Below are positions 47,890 through 57,187 of a stretch of 64,000 bases of DNA, piece after piece. The stretch is from positions 62,001 to 126,000 of the forward strand of contig NZ_JACYTR010000002.1 in assembly GCF_014841215.1 (NCBI RefSeq), read 5' to 3'. Both the position numbers and the translations under genes were made by a program. Each line of letters opens with the position of its first letter. Position 1 is the stretch's first letter. The DNA comes from Pseudomarimonas arenosa (lineage in GTDB: Bacteria > Pseudomonadota > Gammaproteobacteria > Xanthomonadales > Xanthomonadaceae). The notes under the pieces are model-generated. The model was not told where the DNA came from. It saw nothing but the letters and a program-made list of their open reading frames with translations, and ran no database searches.

Positions 47890-49009
47890 CGATCGATCCC
47901 TGCTCAGCCGAGACTACGCTTCTTGCCATCTCGTACTCCTCGTCTACCTTGAGCACCCATACCCGAACGGCCGAGGCCGGCGCATCGATACGGGTGCCGC
48001 CAGCCTCGTTGGAGCGAAGGTCCAGCGCCGCGCCGAGCGGCCGCAGCAGCTCGCCCATGGCCGAACGCATCGCATGCGCGTGCGAACCGATGCCGCCAGT
48101 GAACACCAGATCGTCGATGCCGCCAAGGCTGATCGTCATCTGCGCGATGCCTTGCGCGACGCGAAGGGCGTAGACCTCCAAGGCGAGACGTGAAGCCTCG
48201 TCGTCGCGTTCGATCAGGGTGCGCAAGTCGCCGCTCACGCCGGACATGCCCAACATGCCTGATTCGCGCTCGAGCCAGGTTTCCAACTCGTCGACCGAGG
48301 CACCGTCGCGTAACAGCGCGAGCATCAAGCCCGGATCGATCTGCCCACAGCGTGTGGCCATCGGCAGCCCGCTATTGGGGGTCAGGTCCATTGTGGTATC
48401 GATGCTGCGCCCCCCATGGACGGCGCACAGGCTCGAACCGCCGCCGAGGTGCGCGAAGACGATGCGACGATCGATACTGTCAGGCGCCAGCGCCTGCAAT
48501 TGGCGCCAGGCGGATTGATAGGCTAAGCCATGGAAGCCGTACCGGCGCATGTCGCGCTGCCGCAGCGCGGCTGGGAGCGCCAGCGTGTAATGGCGCGGCA
48601 ACAGTGTGTGGTGCCAGTCGGTGTCGAAAACGGCCCGGTGTTCGGCGGCGGGCCAATGCTGCATTGCGGCCTCGACCAGGTCCAGGGCCGGTGTCTGATG
48701 CAACGGCGCCCAGGAAGCCAGAGCACGAAGCCGTGTGCGAGTCGACGCGTCGAGTGAGCACGGACCGATCATCGATCCACCGTGCACCACGCGATGCACT
48801 ACACAGGCGGGCGGCTCGCCGCAATCCGACGCCAGAACGGCCGTCAGCAATGAGGTGAGGGCGTCGGGATCGCTGCTCGACACACTCGTCTGCCCATTAT
48901 TCAAGCGTCGGAGCGACCCGGCGTTTGCAGCCTCGTGGTCGAACCGATACCAGGCGAACTTCAGCGAGGTCGAACCCAGGTTCAGGGCCAGCAGCATGCG
49001 CGGCGTCAT
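47873..49009 (-). CDS. ackA: Acetate kinase
   Basis: 378 residues from ATG 49009, one base after ftsH. Converts acetyl-phosphate and ADP to acetate and ATP. Family motifs: LNLGSTSLKF (canonical NxGSSSxKF), VVHRVVHGG, YGFHGLAYQS, HLGGGSSLCAV and DTTMDLTPNSGLPMATRCGQIDP. It is shorter than typical AckA (about 400) and varies at several usual positions, marking a divergent subfamily. With the phosphoketolase-family gene it forms an ATP-yielding pair. Confidence 0.9.
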   Translation of the reverse strand: MTPRMLLALNLGSTSLKFAWYRFDHEAANAGSLRRLNNGQTSVSSSDPDALTSLLTAVLASDCGEPPACVVHRVVHGGSMIGPCSLDASTRTRLRALASWAPLHQTPALDLVEAAMQHWPAAEHRAVFDTDWHHTLLPRHYTLALPAALRQRDMRRYGFHGLAYQSAWRQLQALAPDSIDRRIVFAHLGGGSSLCAVHGGRSIDTTMDLTPNSGLPMATRCGQIDPGLMLALLRDGASVDELETWLERESGMLGMSGVSGDLRTLIERDDEASRLALEVYALRVAQGIAQMTISLGGIDDLVFTGGIGSHAHAMRSAMGELLRPLGAALDLRSNEAGGTRIDAPASAVRVWVLKVDEEYEMARSVVSAEQGSIGALAP

Positions 49010-49010
49010 G

Positions 49011-50858
49011 TCAGGACGTCGGTACGTCAGCCGCCACGGCCGAAGTCGGTTCGGTGGCCTCGCCTCGGGTGAGCGCCGCCAGTTCATCACCGCTGAGCAC
49101 TTCCTTTACCAGCAGAGTGCGCGCGGCCGCCTCCAGGGTGGTGCGTTGTTGCCTGAGGATCGCCGTGGCGGCGAGGAAGGCCTCGTCGATCAGCTTGCGT
49201 AGCGCCTGGTCTATGGCAGCCGCGGTCGCTTCCGAAAAGGTGCGCGGACGCCAGGTCTCGGCCGTGGGCCCGAGCAGCGGGCTCGGCCCCGCGTCGTAGC
49301 TGGCCTGGCCCAGCTCTTCGACCATGCCGTATTGCGCAACCATCCCGCGCGCGATTTCGGTCGCCTTGCCGAGATCGTCCGCTGCGCCCGTCGACACCTC
49401 ATCGAACACCAGTCGTTCGGCGGCCCGTCCGCCCAGAAGCACGGTCATGCGATGAACCAGATCGGTACGCGACAACAGGAACCGATCCTCGGTGGGGCGC
49501 TGAATCGTGTAACCGAGTGCACCGATACCGCGCGGAATGATGGATACCTTCTGCACCGGATCACAGCCCGGGAGCGCCTGGGCGACCAGTGCATGGCCGA
49601 TCTCGTGAAAGGCGACGACTTCGCGTTCCTTCGGGCTGAGCACGCGACTCTTCTTCTCGAGCCCCGCCACGATGCGCTCCAGCGCCGCATGCAGATCGCT
49701 CATCTCCACCCCCTCGGCACCGCGGCGTGTGGCGAGCAGGGCTGCCTCGTTGACCAGGTTCGCAAGGTCGGCGCCGGTGAACCCTGTCGTCAGCGCAGCC
49801 AACTCCTCGACCGAGACATCGGGTGAGAGCGTCACTTTGCGCAGGTGCACGCCGAGGATCGCGACGCGGCCGGGTTTGTCCGGTCGATCGACCAGAATCT
49901 GGCGGTCGAAGCGGCCGGCACGCAACAGGGCGGGGTCGAGGATTTCAGGTCGGTTGGTCGCTGCCAGCAGCACCACGCCGCTGCGCACATCAAAGCCGTC
50001 GAGTTCGGTCAACAGCTGGTTGAGGGTCTGTTCCTTCTCGTCGTGGCCTCCTCCGGGTGCGAAGACGCCGCGTGCGCGGCCCAGGGCATCGAGCTCATCG
50101 ATGAAGATGATGCAGGGCGCATGCTTGCGGGCCTGCTCGAACAGGTCTCGAACGCGTGCCGCGCCGACGCCGACGAACAGTTCGACGAACTCCGAGCCGC
50201 TGATCGAGAAGAAGGGCACGCCGGCTTCGCCTGCCACGGCGCGGGCCAGCAAGGTCTTGCCGGTGCCCGGCGGCCCGACCAGCAAGACTCCCTTCGGCAC
50301 GTGTGCGCCCAGCCTTCCGTACTTGGTCGGATCGCGCAGGAAGGCGATCACCTCCTGCAGCTCCTCTTTGGCTTCGTCGACCCCGGCCACGTCGGTGAAC
50401 GTGGTGGCGATGTCCTTTTCCATGAACACCTTGGCGCGACTTTTGCCGATCGCCATCGCACCGCCGTGCCCGCCGGCCATGCGCTGGCTCAGGAAGAACC
50501 AGAGCCCGACGAACAGCAGGGTCGGCAGCAGCCAGCCGAGCAGGCGTTGGAGCAGACCCGGGCCCGGGGTGCCCTCGAACTGGATCTTGGCTGCCGCCAA
50601 GGACTCGGCCAGCTCCGGCGGCACACGATGGGTGACGAAGTGGCGTTCGCGACCACTGCTGTCGCGCTGCGCGTAGGTGCCGGTGATGCTCGACTCGGCG
50701 ATGGTGGCTTGCTCGATGTCGCCGGCCTCGAGCGCCTGCTGGAACTGACTGTAGGGAATGGTCTCGATGTGCTCGCCCTGCAGCAGGTCCTGCAGGCTGA
50801 CGATCACCAGGAACGCGAAGACGACGTACCAGAAATTGAAGTGGATCTGTCGATTCAC
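49011..50858 (-). CDS. ftsH: FtsH-family ATP-dependent zinc metalloprotease
   Basis: 615 residues from GTG 50858 with GAGGAGGG upstream. N-terminal membrane helix and periplasmic domain, second helix near residue 100, AAA+ ATPase ([23 protein letters not shown]-type [19 protein letters not shown]) and protease site HEIGH. Degrades damaged or unassembled membrane proteins. Probably an accessory copy; extra FtsH proteins in stress-tolerance islands are known. Confidence 0.93.
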   Translation of the reverse strand: MNRQIHFNFWYVVFAFLVIVSLQDLLQGEHIETIPYSQFQQALEAGDIEQATIAESSITGTYAQRDSSGRERHFVTHRVPPELAESLAAAKIQFEGTPGPGLLQRLLGWLLPTLLFVGLWFFLSQRMAGGHGGAMAIGKSRAKVFMEKDIATTFTDVAGVDEAKEELQEVIAFLRDPTKYGRLGAHVPKGVLLVGPPGTGKTLLARAVAGEAGVPFFSISGSEFVELFVGVGAARVRDLFEQARKHAPCIIFIDELDALGRARGVFAPGGGHDEKEQTLNQLLTELDGFDVRSGVVLLAATNRPEILDPALLRAGRFDRQILVDRPDKPGRVAILGVHLRKVTLSPDVSVEELAALTTGFTGADLANLVNEAALLATRRGAEGVEMSDLHAALERIVAGLEKKSRVLSPKEREVVAFHEIGHALVAQALPGCDPVQKVSIIPRGIGALGYTIQRPTEDRFLLSRTDLVHRMTVLLGGRAAERLVFDEVSTGAADDLGKATEIARGMVAQYGMVEELGQASYDAGPSPLLGPTAETWRPRTFSEATAAAIDQALRKLIDEAFLAATAILRQQRTTLEAAARTLLVKEVLSGDELAALTRGEATEPTSAVAADVPTS

Positions 50859-50868
50859 GTTGCCCTCC

Positions 50869-53331
50869 TCAGGCGGCAGGCGCCTCGAACAACACACGCG
50901 GGTCGCCGCGTCCTGCTACCGCATTGAGTTCCGTCGCGCTGAGCCATGTCCCGGGATCGTAGCCGAGCATGTCGGCGGCTGCCTGCACGGCGTGCGCCCA
51001 AGTGCAGCGGTTTGCGAACAGCAGGCCCTCGACGCTGAGCGTTCCGCCGCGATTGATATAGCCGAGTGCACAGGTGTGGGCCGAGCCGGTGTCGATGCGG
51101 CGCAGCACGCCAAGCAGCGGCTCGGGCCGGGTATGCGTCATCAATACGCGCGGCACGCCCGGCGGGAAGACCGCCTCGATCGCCTCATCGGTCCACACCG
51201 CGGCGGCCTCGCGCGCATCGCGTGGCGCGCGCAGTCGTGCGGGTTCGCCGAGGTAGATCAGGGCGACGCGCTGACCCCGCGCCTGCAGACGCAAGCGGGC
51301 CGACTCAGCCTGCTCAAGCTGATAGGCCCCGACCGCGATCAGAAGCAGGTCGCTGGCCTTGGGGTCACCGTGCAACACGACCGCGCCATCGCGGGCCAGG
51401 TTCTCGGCCTGCTCGGGCGTCAGTCGGCTGCGCACCGCGCGCTTGGGCACCACCAGGGCGATGATCCGTCCATGACTGCGCCAGGTGGTGCGCAGCATCG
51501 CCAGCGCGCTGTTGGCGTCAGCCGCGAAGCGCACGACGCTGGTATCCGCCATCTCGCCGAGCAGGGCTTCGACCAGGCTGGGGTCCTGATGCGATTGCTC
51601 GTTCTTGGCGTTCTCCCAGGTATGCGAGGTCAGGAATAGGGGCACGGAAATCCAGCCCGGTGGGCGGCCAGCCTCGGTCAGGTGGCGGGCGAAAATGATC
51701 TCCTGCCGCAGCGCGCCGAGCATTTTCATGCCGAAGGCTTCGTAGGTGACCGCCAGGTTGATGCCGCCCTTGTTACCGAGGGCGGCGCAGATCACCGCCT
51801 CTTCGTTCAGGGCCGTGATCACGGCGCCGTTCAAGGACTCGGCCACCCCGGGTTCGGGCAGCGCAACGCGGTGTTTGAGCGTATCGAGGGTGCGGTCGAG
51901 GCGATTGCTGCGCAGTTCGTCGGGATTGCCCACCCGAGGCCGAAGCTGCGGGTTCTCGTCAATCACACGCACGACGTACTCATCCAGCGCGGCCATCGGC
52001 GACTCCTCGCTGCCGACCGGGCGCCACGCCGGCTCGCCCAGCTTCGGTGAATCCACGTCACGACAGGCCAAGACATGATCCCGCTCCAGCGGACGCTGTT
52101 GGACGGCGTGCGTGCGCAACGTCGATAAGGCAGTGTGCAGTTCATCCTCCGCCACCCAGAGCGCGCGCGCCGCGGCGTTGAAGCTGTCCCGCGCATCAGG
52201 ATCGCGCGACGGATTGCCCTCCAGCGGGAGGTTGTGGGCGCGGTTCGATCCCGCACCGGGAAACCCGAAGCCCTTGGGCGCCTCAGCGATCGCGTAGCCC
52301 AAGCGAGCGGGCGCCGCTTCGGCTGCTTGGAGACGCGATTCCATCTCCAGAATTCCCCAGGCCATGCTCGCCGGATCTCGCCCATCGAGCCCAATGGGTT
52401 CGAAGCCATTCAAGCGCAAGTGCCGGTGCAACCAGCGCTCGCCGCCCTGCTGCGCGATGCTACTGCGTTGCTCGATGCGACGGCCATTGAGGATCATGAT
52501 CGGCGCGACGAGACCGGAGTCCTCGGCACGCCACCAGCGCGGCGCCCAGTCGCTGCCGCGTTGCTCCTCGAAGGCCCCGTCGCTGAGAAACGCGACCAGA
52601 CGTTCGCCCTTGAGCGGCATGTGCGGCCATAACAGTTCGGCGAAGCCCAGATAGCCGCCTTCGGAGACCCCGCCTGCCGTATGCGCATTGACGTGCGATC
52701 CCAGAGGCGATGCCGGCCGGCCATCGGGATCGATGGCATAGCTGTAGAAGTCGCTCACGAAACGGGACAGGCCATCGTCGCCGAGGTCGTAGCGCTCGGC
52801 ATGCGCGGTATGGGTGTTGCCCACCCACAGGTTCACCGCATCGATCGCCGCCACGCAGTGGCCTTGCCCCATGATCCATCCTCGCGTGTCGCCGCTCAGC
52901 GCATTGGCCAGCAGGTAGCCCACGTAGGCGGGGACCATGTTCAGCGAGCCGCCGGTGTGTCCTTCCGGTGTCGGCTTGAACGCCTCGGCCGGCAACGGCG
53001 TGCCATCGCGTCGGACGCGACGTGCATAGGTCATGTGCGCCACCAGCCACAGCCCGGCGCTGGCAAGCCGATCCGCCGCAATCAGCCGCTCCAGCCAGTA
53101 CGACCGTTGTTCGGGCGCGACCCGCGTCTCGAGTAAGCTGCCGATGCGCTGCTGGGTCAGCGGATCGTGCCGGATCACGCCGTAGCCGGCTGCCCAGCGC
53201 GCGAACAGCGGATCGCCGCTGCGCCACGCCGCGGCCGCCTGCTCGATGGCTGAGCGGTCCTGCTCCGGCAGGTCATCGCAAAGTCGACAGCCGAGCGTGC
53301 CGCTCGGTTGCTGCGGTGGGATCTTGCTCAT
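50869..53331 (-). CDS. xfp: Phosphoketolase-family TPP enzyme
   Basis: 820 residues. In the family, xylulose-5-P or fructose-6-P plus phosphate give acetyl-phosphate and a sugar phosphate. [45 protein letters not shown] and [18 protein letters not shown] are the counterparts of the phosphoketolase signatures but differ from them (GDGEAETG is usual). Databases label some proteins of this subgroup xylulose 5-phosphate 3-epimerase, so the activity is not certain. Overlaps the PRPP synthase gene by 4 bp; ftsH follows after 10 bp and ackA lies beyond that. Confidence 0.82.
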   Translation of the reverse strand: MSKIPPQQPSGTLGCRLCDDLPEQDRSAIEQAAAAWRSGDPLFARWAAGYGVIRHDPLTQQRIGSLLETRVAPEQRSYWLERLIAADRLASAGLWLVAHMTYARRVRRDGTPLPAEAFKPTPEGHTGGSLNMVPAYVGYLLANALSGDTRGWIMGQGHCVAAIDAVNLWVGNTHTAHAERYDLGDDGLSRFVSDFYSYAIDPDGRPASPLGSHVNAHTAGGVSEGGYLGFAELLWPHMPLKGERLVAFLSDGAFEEQRGSDWAPRWWRAEDSGLVAPIMILNGRRIEQRSSIAQQGGERWLHRHLRLNGFEPIGLDGRDPASMAWGILEMESRLQAAEAAPARLGYAIAEAPKGFGFPGAGSNRAHNLPLEGNPSRDPDARDSFNAAARALWVAEDELHTALSTLRTHAVQQRPLERDHVLACRDVDSPKLGEPAWRPVGSEESPMAALDEYVVRVIDENPQLRPRVGNPDELRSNRLDRTLDTLKHRVALPEPGVAESLNGAVITALNEEAVICAALGNKGGINLAVTYEAFGMKMLGALRQEIIFARHLTEAGRPPGWISVPLFLTSHTWENAKNEQSHQDPSLVEALLGEMADTSVVRFAADANSALAMLRTTWRSHGRIIALVVPKRAVRSRLTPEQAENLARDGAVVLHGDPKASDLLLIAVGAYQLEQAESARLRLQARGQRVALIYLGEPARLRAPRDAREAAAVWTDEAIEAVFPPGVPRVLMTHTRPEPLLGVLRRIDTGSAHTCALGYINRGGTLSVEGLLFANRCTWAHAVQAAADMLGYDPGTWLSATELNAVAGRGDPRVLFEAPAA

Positions 53332-54275
53332 GCTTGGCTCCTCGACGCTGGTTTTCCAGCAACTGGGTGGTCAGTCGTTGCGTGCTGACCGGCAAACAGG
53401 TCACGAAGTGCGGGGGCCAGCAGCGGCGCAATCGTGATGGCATTGCTCGGGTGTGGAATCGTGTCGCAGCTCAACACGCGCTCGGCGCCTGCCCGCTCGA
53501 TGCGTTGCAGCGCGTCGCTGGCAAACACGGCGTGAATCACGATGACGATCGGCGCCGCCAAACCCTGTGCGGCGAGTTGGCGGATGGCTTCGGCCAGGGT
53601 CTCGCCAGACGCGGCGATGTCGTCGACGATGACCGGGCGGCGTCCCGAAGCGCGTGAGGGATCCGGCAAGCTGATGCGGACGTCACGATCGCCCAGGCGC
53701 CGCTTGTTCAACACCTGATGTGGCACGCCGGCGCGCTCGGCGATCTCGGCCACCCACTGCGCGCTCTCGCTGTCAGGGCCAATCAGCAAGGCATCGGGAC
53801 ACTCGCGGGACAGCCAGTCGGCGATGGCCGGTGCTGCCGGCACATTGACCGCAGGGATGTCGAACAGCACATCAAGGCTGGGATTGCGATGCAGGTGCGG
53901 GTCCACCGTGAGCAGCCAATCGAAGCTCTCTTCCAGGAACCGCGCGAACAGCGGCGCGCTGATCGCTTCGCCCGGATGGAAGCGTCGGTCCTGGCGCATG
54001 TAGGCGAGATACGGTGCAATCAGGCCGACCGAGCGCGCGCCCAGTTCGCGCGCCGTCGCCGCCGCAAAGCGCAGCGCCAGGGCTTGCGCATCGGGTTCGC
54101 GCAGGCTGCTGAGCAGCGCAATGTGCTTACCCTGCACGTTCTCGTCGATGGTGACCAGCGATTCGCCATCGGGGAAGTGCCGCCAGCCGAGCGTGCCGAT
54201 AGGTACGCCGGCCTCTCGGCTCAGCGCGTCTGCCAACGCGTGGGCGTCTGGAAGTGCCAGCAACAGGGTGTTCAT
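53328..54275 (-). CDS. prs: Ribose-phosphate pyrophosphokinase (PRPP synthase), archaeal-like class
   Basis: 315 residues. The PRPP loop VIVDDIAASGETLAEA and the flexible region TVDPHLHRNPSL are clear. The latter replaces the DLHxxQIQGFF of classical bacterial Prs and resembles the DPHLHR of archaeal-type enzymes, which often lack the usual allosteric control. Between AMP phosphorylase and phosphoketolase-family genes, it could run in reverse (PRPP + AMP to ribose-5-P + ATP) or make PRPP for salvage. Direction is inference. Confidence 0.85.
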   Translation of the reverse strand: MNTLLLALPDAHALADALSREAGVPIGTLGWRHFPDGESLVTIDENVQGKHIALLSSLREPDAQALALRFAAATARELGARSVGLIAPYLAYMRQDRRFHPGEAISAPLFARFLEESFDWLLTVDPHLHRNPSLDVLFDIPAVNVPAAPAIADWLSRECPDALLIGPDSESAQWVAEIAERAGVPHQVLNKRRLGDRDVRISLPDPSRASGRRPVIVDDIAASGETLAEAIRQLAAQGLAAPIVIVIHAVFASDALQRIERAGAERVLSCDTIPHPSNAITIAPLLAPALRDLFAGQHATTDHPVAGKPASRSQA

Positions 54276-55783
54276 ACGGTGGGCTCCTGCAGTGCCACGA
54301 TCCCCGGCTGGGCGGCGACGTAATCAAGCGCGTAGTCGAGTTCGCCCTGACTCGCGGCATACACGGTGAACAGCGGCTCGCCGCGCCGAAGTTCATCGCC
54401 AATGCGAGTCCGGCAATCCACACCAGCGCTTGCCGAAAGCGGCGCGCCCGCCAGTTTGGCGACCCGCGCCAAGCGGCGGTTGTCGATCTCGGCCACCGTC
54501 CCGTCGCGGTCGGTGACGACCTCATGTCGAAAGGACGCCAGTTGCGGTTCGCGAAAACCCCCCTGTGCCGCACAGATCGCCATGAACTTGGCAAGCGCAG
54601 CGCCTGAATCGAGTGTTCGCTTGGCGCGTTGCCTCCCTTCGCTTCCGACCATGTCGAGCAAGGCGCCGGCGATGTCGAGCGCACGCTCACGCAAATCGAC
54701 CGGCGCACCGGGATCGTTGCGCAGCACCTGCAATACGTCGCGCGCTTCGAGCACCGGGCCGATTCCCACACCCACCGGTTGACGGCCGTCGGAGCGGTGG
54801 ACGCGCAGGCGCAGGCCGAGCGCGTCGGCAGTGGTCTGCAGGCGTTGGGCGAGTGCATCGGCCGCGCCGTCCGAGCGTACCTTGGCCGTCGCGCCGACCG
54901 GAATGTCGATCAGCACATGGCTCGAACCGGCGGCGAGCTTCTTGGACAGCACGCTGGCGACCAGCTGGCCGTCGCTGTCAAAGTCCAGTGGTCGTTCCAC
55001 CCGGATCAGCACGTCGTCGGCCGGGCTTAGCCGCACCTTGCCGCCCCACACGATACAACCGCCTTCGTGTTCGACTACGCGACGCATCGTGGGCAAGTCC
55101 AGGGCGACTGGCGCAATCACCTCCATCGTGTCGGCGGTGCCGGCCGGCGACGTGATGGCCCGCGATGAGGTCTTGGGGATGCGATGCCCCAGGGCGGCGA
55201 CGATCGCGACCACGATCGGCGTGGTGCGATTACCGGGCAATCCACCCACGCAATGCTTGTCGAGCACCGGGCCGGCGCCCCAGTCCAGGCGCTCACCTGC
55301 CTCCAGCATGGCGCGAGTCAGGGAGATCGTCTCGACGCCGTCGAGACGGTCGCCGGCGCAGGCGGTCACGAAGGCGGCCAATTCCAGCTCGGACAAGCGA
55401 TCGCCGACGACATCCTCGATCAGAGTCCGATAGTCATCGTCATCGAGCCTGCCGCCGAACACCTTGCGACGCAGGGCGCCGGCCGAGCGCGCCGGCTCAG
55501 GATGAGCGAATTTGGCGCGCTCGCCCGGCTGGGGTCGCAACCGGTTCCACGCCGCTTCGGACAACGCAGCTTCATGTGTCGGCAGCCAATCGTCGACCAC
55601 CACATTGAGCGTGGCGACCAGGGAACGTTCGCCGACATGCACTTCGATGCGCGTCAATGCTGCGAATCCCTCGGCCCGACACACCGCGCAGTCGCGATGC
55701 ATGTAGACCACCGGCTGTTGGTAGGTATCGATCCCTGCACGTCGCAGCAGCAGGCTCGAACTGCCGGGATCGCTGACCGTCAT
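54272..55783 (-). CDS. AMP/thymidine phosphorylase family protein
   Basis: 503 residues, the size of archaeal-type AMP phosphorylase and longer than DeoA (about 440) because of an N-terminal domain of some 80 residues. The catalytic region KHCVGGLPGNRTTPIVVAIV and IPKTSSRAITSPAGTADTMEV matches AMP phosphorylases. These turn nucleoside 5'-monophosphates plus phosphate into base and ribose-1,5-bisphosphate. No RuBisCO or R15P isomerase gene is in the window, so the product's fate here differs from archaea. Four-base overlaps join it to both neighbours. Confidence 0.85.
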   Translation of the reverse strand: MTVSDPGSSSLLLRRAGIDTYQQPVVYMHRDCAVCRAEGFAALTRIEVHVGERSLVATLNVVVDDWLPTHEAALSEAAWNRLRPQPGERAKFAHPEPARSAGALRRKVFGGRLDDDDYRTLIEDVVGDRLSELELAAFVTACAGDRLDGVETISLTRAMLEAGERLDWGAGPVLDKHCVGGLPGNRTTPIVVAIVAALGHRIPKTSSRAITSPAGTADTMEVIAPVALDLPTMRRVVEHEGGCIVWGGKVRLSPADDVLIRVERPLDFDSDGQLVASVLSKKLAAGSSHVLIDIPVGATAKVRSDGAADALAQRLQTTADALGLRLRVHRSDGRQPVGVGIGPVLEARDVLQVLRNDPGAPVDLRERALDIAGALLDMVGSEGRQRAKRTLDSGAALAKFMAICAAQGGFREPQLASFRHEVVTDRDGTVAEIDNRRLARVAKLAGAPLSASAGVDCRTRIGDELRRGEPLFTVYAASQGELDYALDYVAAQPGIVALQEPTV

Positions 55784-57168
55784 GCCGCGCTCCCATCCGG
55801 CAATGCAACGCGCTCAAGATGTTCGGGTACCCGGCAACGCCAGCCGAGCTCGTTCTGGATGCGCCGGCGCAAAGCATCGGACGCATCGGGATCGCCATGG
55901 GTGATATAGGTCGAGGATGGCACCGGATCGGCGCTACGCATCCAATCGAGCAGTTCGTTTGCGTCCGCATGGCCAGAGAAGCTGTCCAGCGCGGCCACTT
56001 GGGCACGTATCTCGACCTCGCGACCGAACATGCGCAAGCGTCGGGCGCCCGCCGCCAGGGCCGCACCGCGCGTGCCACCGGCCTGATAGCCGGACATGAG
56101 GATCAGATTGCGCGGATCGCCGCCGAAGGCTTCGAGGTGATGCAGCACGCGGCCGCCAGACAGCATGCCGCTGGCGGAAATGATCACCATAGGGCCATGC
56201 CGGCGATTGAGGCTTTTGGATTCTTCTACTGTGTGCACGAAGGTGGCCACCTCGTACATGCCTCGGCAATCTTCGACGCTCACGTGGTGCTCGTCGTGAT
56301 GGCGGTGATAGATCTCGGTAGCATCGATCGCCATCGGGCTGTTGAGAAACACCGGCACCCGCGGAATCTCACCGCGTTGGCGCAAGCGCGCGAGGTGCAG
56401 CATCAGTCCCTGTGCACGACCGATCGCGAACGCGGGCACGATCACTACGGCGCCACGCGCCGCGGCATCGCGGATCAGGGGGGCGAGTTCCGCTTCGGGG
56501 TCGCTGCTCGCATGCGTTCGATTGCCGTAGGTGGACTCGCAGACCAGCACATCGGCGCCGGCAAACGGACGCGGTGGTCGCATCAGGGGATCAACCGAGC
56601 GGCCCAGATCGCCGCTGAACAATACGCGACATGACCCTACCGTCAGTTCGATGGACGCCGCGCCAAGCAGGTGCCCGGCAGGAATAAAACGCGCGCTAAT
56701 GCCTTGCGCCAGCTCCACTGCGGCATCGAAGCGATGCGCGCTGAACCGTTTCAGGCACGCCTCGGCATCGGCCTCGGTGTACAGAGGTTGCGGATCGGCA
56801 TGCTTGGAGTAGCCCTTGCGTCGCGCGTACTCGGCTTCTTCCTCCTGCAGATGGCCGCTGTCGGGCAGCAGCAAGCCGCACAGCTCATGGGAGGAGGACG
56901 TGGCATGAATGCGGCCACGAAAACCCTGTTTGACTAGCGCTGGCAGATAGCCCGAGTGGTCGAGGTGCGCGTGGGTCAGCAGCACCGCATCGATCGATGC
57001 CGGATCGACCGGGAATGCGGCGCGATTGCGCTCACGCAATTGCTTGTAACCCTGGAACAGGCCGCAGTCGACGAGCAACCGATGGCCATCGTGTTCGATG
57101 AGATAGCGCGATCCGGTGACGGTGCCGGTGGCACCCAGAAACTGCAACGTGGCGGTCGATTGAGTCAT
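55780..57168 (-). CDS. Beta-CASP metallo-beta-lactamase, RNA-processing type
   Basis: 462 residues. THAHLDHSG supplies the HxHxDH zinc motif; further ligands are in PAGHLLGAASIEL and FSGDLGR. The beta-CASP insertion (VPAFAIGRAQ, FLNSPMAIDATEIY) and the RMMBL-type C-terminus (GHADANELLDWM, YITHGDPDASDAL) place it with CPSF73-like RNA nucleases. It could generate nucleotides for the phosphorylase that follows with a 4-bp overlap. Confidence 0.88.
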   Translation of the reverse strand: MTQSTATLQFLGATGTVTGSRYLIEHDGHRLLVDCGLFQGYKQLRERNRAAFPVDPASIDAVLLTHAHLDHSGYLPALVKQGFRGRIHATSSSHELCGLLLPDSGHLQEEEAEYARRKGYSKHADPQPLYTEADAEACLKRFSAHRFDAAVELAQGISARFIPAGHLLGAASIELTVGSCRVLFSGDLGRSVDPLMRPPRPFAGADVLVCESTYGNRTHASSDPEAELAPLIRDAAARGAVVIVPAFAIGRAQGLMLHLARLRQRGEIPRVPVFLNSPMAIDATEIYHRHHDEHHVSVEDCRGMYEVATFVHTVEESKSLNRRHGPMVIISASGMLSGGRVLHHLEAFGGDPRNLILMSGYQAGGTRGAALAAGARRLRMFGREVEIRAQVAALDSFSGHADANELLDWMRSADPVPSSTYITHGDPDASDALRRRIQNELGWRCRVPEHLERVALPDGSAA

Positions 57169-57187
57169 GATGAGTCCTTCTAGATAC

